Shown: positions 15,388 to 23,702 of the stretch, one piece after another | Layout of the letters: each line of letters opens with the position of its first letter | How positions within the stretch are numbered: position 1 is the first letter of the stretch | Assembly: GCA_016705955.1 (NCBI GenBank) | Contig: JADJKO010000014.1 | Span: 1 to 64,000 of the forward strand | Length of the DNA: 64,000 bases | Reading direction: 5' to 3' | Origin: Flavobacteriales bacterium | GTDB lineage: Bacteria; Bacteroidota; Bacteroidia; Flavobacteriales_F; PHOS-HE28 | Position numbers and translations under genes: made by a program | The notes under the pieces: model-generated | What the model saw: the letters and a program-made list of their open reading frames with translations, nothing else | Told to the model about the DNA's origin: nothing | Database searches by the model: none

Positions 15388-18300
15388 ACACCCTCACTGT
15401 GAGTTTCACCACGGTGCCACTTCCCACCGCGCACTCAATACCCAACTCCGCTCCAATGCTCTTCGCCCGTTCCGGCATGGTGCGCGTGCCGTAGCTGTCC
15501 TTCTTCATCTGGGATGGATCAAAGCCTTTGCCATCATCCTTCAGTTCCAGATGGATGAGGTCATCGACCTGTGAAACGACAAGCACGCAATGCACCGCAT
15601 TCGCATGCTTCGCGCAATTGTTCATCGCCTCCTTCATGATCAGCGTGATGGCCCGGCGCTGGTCCATATCGAGCTTCACATCCTTCATCGCGTTCGTGCG
15701 GCCCTCCAGTTTGAAGCGTGTTTCCGTGCGATCGAAGAGCGAGAGCGCGAAGGCGGCGAGACGGTCGAGGACGTCGTGCAACGTATCGCGACCGGGGTCC
15801 ATGCTCCAGATCAGGTCGCGGATACCTGCGGAAAGCTCGCGGTGCGCTTGGTCGATGTGCTCGAGATGACCGCCAAGGTCAGGGTCGCTCTTCGCGCGTT
15901 GCTTCGCCAAGCCCGTGTGCAGGTTGATGCGCGTGAGCTTCGCGCCGGACTCGTCGTGGAAATCAGCAGCGCTCTTGCGTCGGAAGTCCTCCCGTTCTGC
16001 GCTACGCGCTTCGGCGATGCGCAGGTTCATCCGTAGTTCGCGCGTGGCCTCGCGCAAGCGGTAGCGATACCAGCCATACCCGATCGACAACGCAACAAGC
16101 GCATAGAGGACATACGCGTACCATGTTCGCCACGGCGGTGTGGAGATGCTCAATACCAGCGATGCACCTTCCTCGTTCCATACCCCGTCGTTGTTGCTGC
16201 CTTGCACGCGCAGCACATATTCGCCCGGGTCGAGGTTGGTGTAGGTGACGGTGTTCCGCGTCCCGGCTTCGACCCATTCCTCATCAAAGCCCTCGAGCTG
16301 GTAGCGGTAGCGATTCCTCTCCGGTGCGATGTAGTTCAGGGCTGCGAACTCGAATCCGATCACCCGATCGCGCCAAGAAAGGTGCAGTTCCTCCGTGGTG
16401 TGTATCGCGCGATCCAGAGCGAAGCCGACCGCACTATCCGCGCGCAACGGCACCAATTCATTCTTCAGAAGAAGTCGGGTGATGCGCACCGGAGGTATGT
16501 GCGTGTTGGAAACGAGTTCATTTGCCGTGAACCAATTCAAGCCGTTGACACCGCCGAACAGGAGCTCACCGTTCTCTGTGCGCACGTAGGCGTTCTGGTT
16601 GAACTCATCGCTCAACAACCCATCGGCGCGAGAAAGCGTGCGCACCACTTGACCGGCCGATGGATCGAATTCCGCAAGGCCGTGATTAGTGCTCAACCAG
16701 ATGTGGTCACCGTCCGGAAGGATCCCATAGATCACCTCATTCGGAAGGCCGCTGGCGCTCCCGTACCGCGTGAAGATCCCCTCGGGCTGTCGGCCCGCGA
16801 TGATCGCGGCGCGCAAGCTGTCATCCACCGGGTGCTTCGTAACGCATAGCCCATTCGCCGTGCCGACCCAGAGGCGGTGTGCGGCATCCTCATAGGTGCA
16901 CAGCACAAGGTCGTCACTCAGACTACCCATGTCCTCCGGACTCCGACGCAGCATTCCGGAGCGTCCGCTTTCCGGGTGGTACAGCATCAGTCCACTACCC
17001 GCGCTTCCCATCCACAAGCAGCCTGCGGCATCCTCCATGACCGTGAACAAGTACGCATGCTTCAACGCCTCGGAGATGATCGGTGGATGGCCGATCCGCT
17101 TGCCGCTCGTGTCGATGACGCACAGTCCTGCGCCTCCAGTAGCAAGCCACGTGCGCCCATCCCGGGCCGTACACATGCCATGAATGATCCTGGTCCGTTG
17201 CGGATCAACGTCCGCGCGCACGCCCAGTTGTTCGAACCGTAGCGCGTCACCAGAGCCGCGTACCACATTCACACCACCTCCCAAGGTCCCCACAAGGATC
17301 GCACCTGAGGTGTTGCGCGCGAGCGATAGCACGTAGTCGGCGCTGAGCGATGCATGTTGTCGCGGGTCATGGCGGTACGTGCGCATCGAACCCGACAAGC
17401 GGTCCTGCACGCTCAGGCCTGCGGGTGATCCGATCCATAGGTGATCACCATCGTCCAGCAAGCAGGTCACACTTGGGTGGGCAAGTGCATTCGCATCCCC
17501 TGCGATGTGCGGCAATCCATGCACGACCTCTTCCACTTGTTCAATGCGGTCCAGTCCGTTGCGTGTGCCCACCCAGATCTCACCGCCTTCTCCTGCGAGG
17601 AGCGAGAGCACATGGTCATCGGCCAAGCTGCGGGGATCCGCGGGATCATGGCGGTGGATCGAAACCCGGCCTTTGCCATCGCGATGCACAAGCCCGTGCG
17701 TGGTGCCGATCCAGAGATGATCATCCTTCACCAGCACACATTGAAATCCGATGCGCGGATCGGCACCGCTGATCGATCCCGCATCCAGCATGACTTGTGG
17801 CGCCTCCTTGGTGTTGTCGTACTTCCAGATGTGGTGGTTGTCCAGCACATAGGTCGTTCCATCCGCATGGAAGAGCGCGGTGACCATCACGCCCGGAAGG
17901 ATGACCTCCACGCTGCCGGTGCTGATCGTGAGCCGCGCCAACCCATCCGCCGTGCGCAACAGAAGATGACCCGCGCCGTCCGGGAGCATGGCACCGATGA
18001 GGTCGCCATCCGTGAAGCGCACTCCGGGGATGTTCGTCACCGTCCCGGTTGCGCGGTCGATGCGATCCAACCCACGACTGGTCCTCACCCAAATGGTGCC
18101 TGACGGATGTTCAACCAGACCGATCACCCGGTTGCCAGCGAGACTCCGCGATGCTTCTCCACCGTGTGCATAGTGGGTGAAAACCCCGGTCGCAGGATCG
18201 AAGCGGTGAAGCCCTCCGCCGAATGTGCCGATCCACAGGAATCCGGAATCATCCTCCAGCAGGCTCCAGATATAGTTGTTCGCAAGGCTGTTCGCGCGGC

Positions 18301-18526
18301 CTGTGCTGCGGTAGGTGATGAACCGCTTGCCGTCGAAACGGTCCAAGCCATCTTGTGTACCAAACCACATGAAATCATGGCGGTCCTGCACCATCGCCGT
18401 AACCGAGTTCTGCGAAAGACCATCAGCGGTTGTGATGTGCTGGAAGACGTGTGAAGTCGGTTGGGCAACCACGCCAAGGTGGAAGAAGATCAACAGCGGG
18501 ACCGACCCGTGTATAGCGCGCAACAC
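15386..18526 (-). CDS. Propeller-sensor histidine kinase
   Basis: 1046 residues from ATG 18526. A signal peptide (LLIFFHLGVVAQ) is followed by about 14 two-component-regulator propeller repeats (for instance NSVTAMVQDRHDFMWFGTQD, SGFLWIGTFGGGL), which fold as a sensor in the periplasm. Then comes a Y_Y_Y-type beta domain near residues 680-770 (YRYQLEGFDEEWVEAG, LDPGEYVLRVQGSN), one membrane helix (WYAYVLYALVALSIGYGWY), and a cytoplasmic HisKA_3-type dimerisation helix with His near 857 in ADFHDESGAKL, then an ATPase with MKEAMNNCAKHA and DDGKGFDP. In the family it senses a polymer-derived ligand and phosphorylates a LuxR-type regulator, here probably the one at 14215-14850. The reading frame is intact, unlike many neighbours. 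Confidence 0.93.
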   Translation of the reverse strand: MLRAIHGSVPLLIFFHLGVVAQPTSHVFQHITTADGLSQNSVTAMVQDRHDFMWFGTQDGLDRFDGKRFITYRSTGRANSLANNYIWSLLEDDSGFLWIGTFGGGLHRFDPATGVFTHYAHGGEASRSLAGNRVIGLVEHPSGTIWVRTSRGLDRIDRATGTVTNIPGVRFTDGDLIGAMLPDGAGHLLLRTADGLARLTISTGSVEVILPGVMVTALFHADGTTYVLDNHHIWKYDNTKEAPQVMLDAGSISGADPRIGFQCVLVKDDHLWIGTTHGLVHRDGKGRVSIHRHDPADPRSLADDHVLSLLAGEGGEIWVGTRNGLDRIEQVEEVVHGLPHIAGDANALAHPSVTCLLDDGDHLWIGSPAGLSVQDRLSGSMRTYRHDPRQHASLSADYVLSLARNTSGAILVGTLGGGVNVVRGSGDALRFEQLGVRADVDPQRTRIIHGMCTARDGRTWLATGGAGLCVIDTSGKRIGHPPIISEALKHAYLFTVMEDAAGCLWMGSAGSGLMLYHPESGRSGMLRRSPEDMGSLSDDLVLCTYEDAAHRLWVGTANGLCVTKHPVDDSLRAAIIAGRQPEGIFTRYGSASGLPNEVIYGILPDGDHIWLSTNHGLAEFDPSAGQVVRTLSRADGLLSDEFNQNAYVRTENGELLFGGVNGLNWFTANELVSNTHIPPVRITRLLLKNELVPLRADSAVGFALDRAIHTTEELHLSWRDRVIGFEFAALNYIAPERNRYRYQLEGFDEEWVEAGTRNTVTYTNLDPGEYVLRVQGSNNDGVWNEEGASLVLSISTPPWRTWYAYVLYALVALSIGYGWYRYRLREATRELRMNLRIAEARSAEREDFRRKSAADFHDESGAKLTRINLHTGLAKQRAKSDPDLGGHLEHIDQAHRELSAGIRDLIWSMDPGRDTLHDVLDRLAAFALSLFDRTETRFKLEGRTNAMKDVKLDMDQRRAITLIMKEAMNNCAKHANAVHCVLVVSQVDDLIHLELKDDGKGFDPSQMKKDSYGTRTMPERAKSIGAELGIECAVGSGTVVKLTVRV

Positions 18527-18852
18527 TCGATCAATATAGCGAGGAGTATCCGGACGATCCGAGGGACTCTTCCTTCGATCACCAACCGAACGCGTCCAAC
18601 GCTTCGGATCGGAGGTGCTTCTTCAACCAACTGCTCGGTAGGTCGATCATCAACGGGTCGAGGTCATCCAGCTCGCGGTCCACATGACCGCTACAGCGCA
18701 CGCGACGAAGCAATGTTCACTCCCTACCCTGTAGCTTTCAAAGCAACAACGCAGACGCAAGCGATCAAGATCAATGACCGCGTACACACAATACTTCAAC
18801 TGGGAGGAAACACGTTGGTCGGAATGCGCGAGGCGCATGTCGCCGAACAGCT
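18527..18852. other. Gap of about 325 bases with possible coding remnant
   Basis: No gene is supported. On the minus strand a short frame ending at TGA 18579-18581 reads GHVDRELDDLDPLMIDLPSS and SWLKKHLRSEALDAFGW, which looks protein-like, and the frame before it (DQRVSSQLKYCVYAVIDLDR) also looks fair, joined by a frame change near 18700. I recognise neither. It may be the decayed end of a gene once downstream of the T9SS gene at 18853. Confidence 0.3.
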
Positions 18853-19734
18853 TCAATTCTTGATGAACTTCCTGCTCGCTCTGATGCCATCATCCGTAAG
18901 AATGGTCACCACATACGTTCCTGACCGAAGGTCCCCAAGGTCCAAGTCGATCACATTCCCGACCATTCGGAACTGACGGACCGACCTTCCTAATGGATCG
19001 ACAACAGACACCTCCGAATGCACACCGGATCCTGGTAGGATCACCCGCAATTCACCCGAAGTTACCGTCGGGAACAGTTGGATCTCCTGCAAACGGATCT
19101 CCTCAACCGCAACTTGTCCTGTCCAACTGAGCGCATCCAGATCCAAACGACTATACGTACCCGATCCACTCTCATCACTGAATACAATCGCTGCTGTATC
19201 AGGCTCCAAATCACTGAAGTATGTCATTCCAACAGCGAATGGCACCCAATCCTCTCCTTCTGGTGGCTGTATCCACAATCCATCCGTAAAGAGCGTCGCG
19301 GCTATTGAAATGCGTTCCATCGTCACATCATCCCATCGCGAGAGGAAGACGGCTCCCATCCGATAAATGAATCCTTCCGAACGCCACACACCCGTCAGAT
19401 ACGCTGGTCGCCCTGAAACCGGGAAACCCACGCCGGGCTGTAGAACGAGTCCGCTATTCGGATTGTCCCCCAAACAATGTATTGTGCTCGACCCCATGAG
19501 GTCATTCGTACGGCGAGCGCTCAAATAATACTGCCCGGAGTAACCCGGCTCTCCTCGGACCACACCAACCGGAAGGCCTTGCGTGTAACACCAGTAGTTG
19601 CCGGTCAGCCATCCAACAGGTTCCATGTATGAACCCTGATCCACCCAATCCTCGAAGTCGCCGTTGGGGATCTGTGCACACACGGACCGCGCCAGTAGTA
19701 AGGCGCCAATCGGTAGACAAGTCAGGATACGCAT
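18853..19734 (-). CDS. Secreted protein with type A T9SS tail
   Basis: From ATG 19734 the protein has 293 residues with a signal peptide (RILTCLPIGALLLARSVCAQ). The mature N-terminus, IPNGDFEDWVDQGSYMEPVGW, begins a jelly-roll/carbohydrate-binding-like domain of the type found in many T9SS cargo proteins (an NGDFE.W opening then a W.TGNYW segment). The C-terminus is a sorting domain: QLFPTVTSGELRVILPG, SEVSVVDPLGRSVRQF, DLRSGTYVVTIL and a final RASRKFIKN. An ATG twelve codons upstream would blunt the signal peptide. The protein should be exported to the cell surface. The ligand is unknown. Confidence 0.85.
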   Translation of the reverse strand: MRILTCLPIGALLLARSVCAQIPNGDFEDWVDQGSYMEPVGWLTGNYWCYTQGLPVGVVRGEPGYSGQYYLSARRTNDLMGSSTIHCLGDNPNSGLVLQPGVGFPVSGRPAYLTGVWRSEGFIYRMGAVFLSRWDDVTMERISIAATLFTDGLWIQPPEGEDWVPFAVGMTYFSDLEPDTAAIVFSDESGSGTYSRLDLDALSWTGQVAVEEIRLQEIQLFPTVTSGELRVILPGSGVHSEVSVVDPLGRSVRQFRMVGNVIDLDLGDLRSGTYVVTILTDDGIRASRKFIKN

Positions 19735-19798
19735 GGTGATCTGTATTCGTGCACCTCGAAGGTAGCTCATTCAAGCACCGCTACATCATCAGCCCACA

Positions 19799-22540
19799 TC
19801 AATCCAATCCCATCGTGATCTGCTTGCCCGGCTTGTAGCCGATCAGCGGATCCTCGGGTGAGCGCTCTTGTTCATCAGCGGCCTTCTGCCGTTTGAATTT
19901 CTTCACGGGGCTTTCCTCCAGGCCTTCCTCCTCGGGCGCGTCCATGTTGCCGATCTCCTCCTCGGTGATGAGCATGCCCTGCACTTCTTCCATCTCGGGC
20001 GTGAGCGGAATGAAGACAGCTGAGTTCAGCGTGAGCTCCTTCACCTTGTGTGGCGTGAGGCGATTGCCCAACGCCTTCACACCCTTCACGCCGATGAAGC
20101 TCGCGAGGTCGATGTCCTCGTCCTCGCGTGAAGTGCTGCGCTTGTCGTAGGCGATGTGCAATTCCGGTTCCTTCACCAAGCTGTGTACGAACAGTTTGCT
20201 CTCCGCGTGTTCGGTGATGAAGATGACCGGATCGCGTGAAGGCTCCACCTCGAAGCGCTTCACGTTGAACTGCTGCTTCTCCCCTTCCCAATACACGGCG
20301 GTGAGGATGTCCTTCGGGTTCCACTTCACCACGGTGCGCACATCATCGGGGAAGTGCGTGCTGAGGATGAAGGGGAACAGCTGGTAGGTACCGCTCGCCA
20401 TCACGGCCAGGATGCGGTCCTCACCACCGAAGCGACCGAGGTAGCGACCATGTCCGGTGTCGTTCAAACGACGCACGGTCTCATCGAACCACACCGGCAC
20501 GGCGCCGAGCAGGCTTAGCCCGCGCTCCTTCTGGGTGATCTTCTGCACGGTGTAGCGCGTGAGGAGATTGCCCTTGCTGCCGCGACCTTTCACGGAAAGC
20601 TGCGCGAAGTCCACGTCGAACTTGTTCTTGCGCAAGCTCGGACGCGGACGCAGGACCACGCTCACGGTTTCACTCGCGCCGTCCGGGTTCGCGGTGAAGT
20701 ATTCCACGCTGCTTCCGGGTACTCCGTTCGTGAGATCGTACTCCTTGTCGCGCGTCACACCGGTAACGATAAAGCGCTTCATGAAGTAGGCGCCCTTCAC
20801 ACCGTCCTGGTAGATCATGTGGTAGATCGTCCGGTCGTCGTTCTTCTTGAAGACACCGACGTGGAGGATGCCCTTGCCGATGAACTTCTTGTCGGCCACC
20901 TTGGTCACGAGCATGCTGCCGTTCACGCGGAACACGATGATGTCATCGATCTCCGAGCACTCATCCACGAACTCGTTGTTGCGCAGGCTCCAACCCACGA
21001 AGCCTTCATTGCGATCCACATAGAGTTTGCGGTTGGCCACGGCCACTTTCGCCGCCACGATGGTATCGAATGCGCGCAGTTCGGTCTTGCGTTCGCGACC
21101 GGTGCCGTACTTCTTCTTCAGTTCTTTGAACCAATCCACCGCGTGATCGATGAGGTGATCCAGTTTGTCCTGGGTCTCGGCGATGCGTTCGGTGAGTTGG
21201 CGGATGTGCTCATCGGCCTGGAAGCCGTCGTAGCGACTGATCCGCTTGATCTTGATCTCCGTAAGGCGCAGGATGTCCTCGGGCGTCACCGCGCGTTTCA
21301 GTTCCTGGATGTGCGGCTTCAATCCTTTCTCAATGAAGGCAAGCACTTCCTCCCAGGTCTCGGCCTCTTCGATCTTGCGGTAGACCTTCTTCTCGATGAA
21401 GATCCGTTCCAGTGACGCGAAGTGCCACTGCTCCTCCAACTCGGCCTTGCGGATCCGCAACTCCAACTCCAACAGCTTCACGGTGTTCTCCGTGCTGATC
21501 CGCAGCAACTCCTTCACCCCGACGAAGCGTGGCTTGTCGTTCTCGATCACCACCGCGTTCGGCGCGATGCTCACTTCGCAATCCGTGAACGCGTAGAGCG
21601 CGTCGATGGTGGTGTCCGGCGAAACGCCGGAAGCAAGGTGAATGAGGATCTCCGCGTTCTCGGCGGTGTTATCCTCGATGTGCCGGACCTTGATCTTGCC
21701 CTTGTCGTTGGCTTTGATGATGCTCTCGATCAACGAGGTGGTGGTGGTGCCGAAGGGGATCTCGTGGATCACCAGCGTTTTGTTGTCCTCCTTGCGGATG
21801 CGCGCACGGCATCGGATGCGGCCGCCGCGTTCGCCCTCGCTGTAGTTGCTCGCATCGGCGAGGCCACCCGTTGGGAAATCGGGCACGAGATCGAAGGAAC
21901 GCTTGCGCAACACCGCGATGCTGGCATCAAGCAGCTCGTTGAAGTTGTGCGGCAGCACCTTGCAACTCAAGCCCACCGCGATGCCCTCACCGCCCTGCGC
22001 GAGCAGCAGCGGGAACTTCACCGGCAAGTGTACCGGTTCCTTGTTCCGGCCGTCGTAGCTCAGTTGCCACTCGGTGGTCTTGGGGTTGAAGACGACCTCC
22101 TTCGCGAATTTGCTCAGGCGCGCTTCGATGTAACGCGGTGCAGCAGCGCTATCACCGGTGAGGGTGTTGCCCCAGTTCCCTTGGCAATCGATCAGCAGAT
22201 CCTTCTGCCCCACTTGCACCAGCGCATCACCGATGCTCGCATCGCCGTGCGGGTGGTACTGCATGGTGTGTCCGATGATGTTCGCCACCTTGTTGTAGCG
22301 GCCATCGTCCAGATCGCTCATGGAATGCAGGATCCGGCGTTGCACGGGTTTCAGGCCATCGTACAAGGCGGGCACGGCACGTTCCAGGATCACATAGCTC
22401 GCGTAATCGAGGAACCAGTTGTGGAACATACCGCTCACACTGAACTGGCCGGTCTGTCCCGCCCCGGGAATGCCATTCGAACCACCGGAGGAGGATCCTT
22501 CCGGTTGGTCCAAGGTCTCGTCGTTCAATTCGTCACTCAT
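19799..22540 (-). CDS. parC: DNA topoisomerase IV subunit A
   Basis: 913 residues from ATG 22540. The breakage-reunion domain begins FHNWFLDYASYVILERAVP, with GLKPVQRRIL, the winged-helix segment YHPHGDASIGDALV and the catalytic tyrosine Tyr137 in AAPRYIEARLSK. A long coiled coil (residues about 330-480) and a C-terminal beta-propeller domain follow. It works with ParE (23699-25606) to unlink replicated chromosomes. Bacteroidota ParC-type proteins often have an acidic, low-complexity C-terminus, as here (EEEIGNMDAPEEEGLEESPV). The start overlaps the stop of the preceding lipoprotein gene (22537-22540), so the whole set is one tightly coupled operon. The frame is intact. Confidence 0.95.
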   Translation of the reverse strand: MSDELNDETLDQPEGSSSGGSNGIPGAGQTGQFSVSGMFHNWFLDYASYVILERAVPALYDGLKPVQRRILHSMSDLDDGRYNKVANIIGHTMQYHPHGDASIGDALVQVGQKDLLIDCQGNWGNTLTGDSAAAPRYIEARLSKFAKEVVFNPKTTEWQLSYDGRNKEPVHLPVKFPLLLAQGGEGIAVGLSCKVLPHNFNELLDASIAVLRKRSFDLVPDFPTGGLADASNYSEGERGGRIRCRARIRKEDNKTLVIHEIPFGTTTTSLIESIIKANDKGKIKVRHIEDNTAENAEILIHLASGVSPDTTIDALYAFTDCEVSIAPNAVVIENDKPRFVGVKELLRISTENTVKLLELELRIRKAELEEQWHFASLERIFIEKKVYRKIEEAETWEEVLAFIEKGLKPHIQELKRAVTPEDILRLTEIKIKRISRYDGFQADEHIRQLTERIAETQDKLDHLIDHAVDWFKELKKKYGTGRERKTELRAFDTIVAAKVAVANRKLYVDRNEGFVGWSLRNNEFVDECSEIDDIIVFRVNGSMLVTKVADKKFIGKGILHVGVFKKNDDRTIYHMIYQDGVKGAYFMKRFIVTGVTRDKEYDLTNGVPGSSVEYFTANPDGASETVSVVLRPRPSLRKNKFDVDFAQLSVKGRGSKGNLLTRYTVQKITQKERGLSLLGAVPVWFDETVRRLNDTGHGRYLGRFGGEDRILAVMASGTYQLFPFILSTHFPDDVRTVVKWNPKDILTAVYWEGEKQQFNVKRFEVEPSRDPVIFITEHAESKLFVHSLVKEPELHIAYDKRSTSREDEDIDLASFIGVKGVKALGNRLTPHKVKELTLNSAVFIPLTPEMEEVQGMLITEEEIGNMDAPEEEGLEESPVKKFKRQKAADEQERSPEDPLIGYKPGKQITMGLD

Positions 22541-22968
22541 TGCAGGGTCGCGCAGATCTGCTCCGCTCGCGCGGCGCTTTGGTTATTGAAGAGTCGTAGT
22601 TCGAGGCACACCGGTGCGCCGATCACGGGTTCCGACCGAACGTACTTGAAGCGATCCGTGTTCGTTGGATTCGGATCAAGGGTGTAGGTCAGACCATTCA
22701 TCTGGTCCACCACCCGCACCGAGTACGCAGCATCGCTCAGAAAGAGTTCCGCCTTTGCATGAAAGACGATCGCTTGGTTGAGCAAGGTGGCGCCGGGTAT
22801 GACCACGACCTCCAGAAAGGTGGTGTCGAGTTCGAATACCGCCGGGCCATTATAGTCCGGGTCGAAGGGATTGTTCGTGAGCGTACCGGGATCCAACTCG
22901 CCCTTGCCGCAACCCAGGAGTGCGATCGTGGAGATCAACGCGGTGGAATATGTACGGAGCGTCTTCAT
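22537..22968 (-). CDS. Putative lipoprotein between parE and parC
   Basis: 143 residues from ATG 22968 with a lipoprotein signal (LISTIALLGCGKGE, Cys at residue 20). The mature part is an unrecognised beta-rich domain (FELDTTFLEVVVIPGATLL, YSVRVVDQMNG) of about 120 residues. Its start overlaps the stop of the next upstream gene and its stop overlaps the start of parC, both as ATGA, so it is translated with topoisomerase IV. A surface lipoprotein in a topoisomerase operon is odd. I cannot say whether it is a functional link or only a conserved neighbourhood. Confidence 0.7.
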   Translation of the reverse strand: MKTLRTYSTALISTIALLGCGKGELDPGTLTNNPFDPDYNGPAVFELDTTFLEVVVIPGATLLNQAIVFHAKAELFLSDAAYSVRVVDQMNGLTYTLDPNPTNTDRFKYVRSEPVIGAPVCLELRLFNNQSAARAEQICATLQ

Positions 22969-23702
22969 CGGATCGGTATGGTGAATCCCATGGCCCAGGT
23001 CCCCGCGCTATGGGTTCCCGGCACCCACACCAATCCATCGAAACGCACTTTCTCCTTGTCCTCGAAGGCCGGTGCGATGCGCGTGCGCCTGTGACGACGG
23101 ATCAGGTAGGACGCTGCACCGGTTGCGACGAATACGCCACTGCTCACAAATGCCGCGATGCGCGCTTGGCGCAGTTCGATGTTCGCATCGGGGATCCGTT
23201 CGTTCTTCAATGCGGTGATCCCTGCGGGGTAGGTGCTGGTGTTGTACTCATCCGCCAAGGCATCCAGATCCTTGCGTGCCTTCAAGGCCCGGGTGATGCT
23301 CATAGCGGACCACGCACCGGCACCGAGTGTGACCAATGGCGGACCGTACTGGATCCACCGCTCATTGCGCGTGAACCGGTCCGCGCGGTGGCGGTACGTG
23401 ATGTATTCCTCCGAGTAGCGCAATTGCACGCGCGCTTCGGTGGTGGTGCCAGCCACGACAACAAGCGTGGTGTCATGCATCCGACGCTCCGGTGCCCAGA
23501 ACACGAACGTATGCGGTCCCTCCATCAACGTGATCTCACGATCCGTCAAGCGATGTTTGCCATCCACGATATAGCTGCAGGATCCAGCAGGTTCACAGAA
23601 GATGCGGAGCTTACCCGTGTTCTGCGCAGCACCGGTCAAAGCGAGGCATACCATGCATCCCGCGAACAGGATCCCTCTACCGATGCCACTAGATCCGATC
23701 AT
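22965..23702 (-). CDS. Exported PEGA-like membrane protein between parE and parC
   Basis: 245 residues from ATG 23702. A hydrophobic N-terminus (ILFAGCMVCLALTGAAQ) acts as signal peptide or anchor. Residues about 30-95 resemble a PEGA-type surface domain (GKLRIFCEPAGSCSYIVDG, LMEGPHTFVFWAPERR). Two membrane-like stretches (PPLVTLGAGAWSAMS and AFVSSGVFVATGAASYLI) are separated by a charged helix with ALADEYNTS. The gene overlaps parE at 23699-23702 and the lipoprotein gene at 22965-22968 as ATGA. Related PEGA-domain proteins are often of unknown role. Confident that it is a gene, not of its job. Confidence 0.7.
   Translation of the reverse strand: MIGSSGIGRGILFAGCMVCLALTGAAQNTGKLRIFCEPAGSCSYIVDGKHRLTDREITLMEGPHTFVFWAPERRMHDTTLVVVAGTTTEARVQLRYSEEYITYRHRADRFTRNERWIQYGPPLVTLGAGAWSAMSITRALKARKDLDALADEYNTSTYPAGITALKNERIPDANIELRQARIAAFVSSGVFVATGAASYLIRRHRRTRIAPAFEDKEKVRFDGLVWVPGTHSAGTWAMGFTIPIR

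Noticed and set aside
21422..22687. Large plus-strand frame opposite parC
   Set aside because: The parC frame carries all topoisomerase motifs; the opposite frame shows none and is a codon-bias shadow. The same applies to the frame opposite parE (24548-25543).
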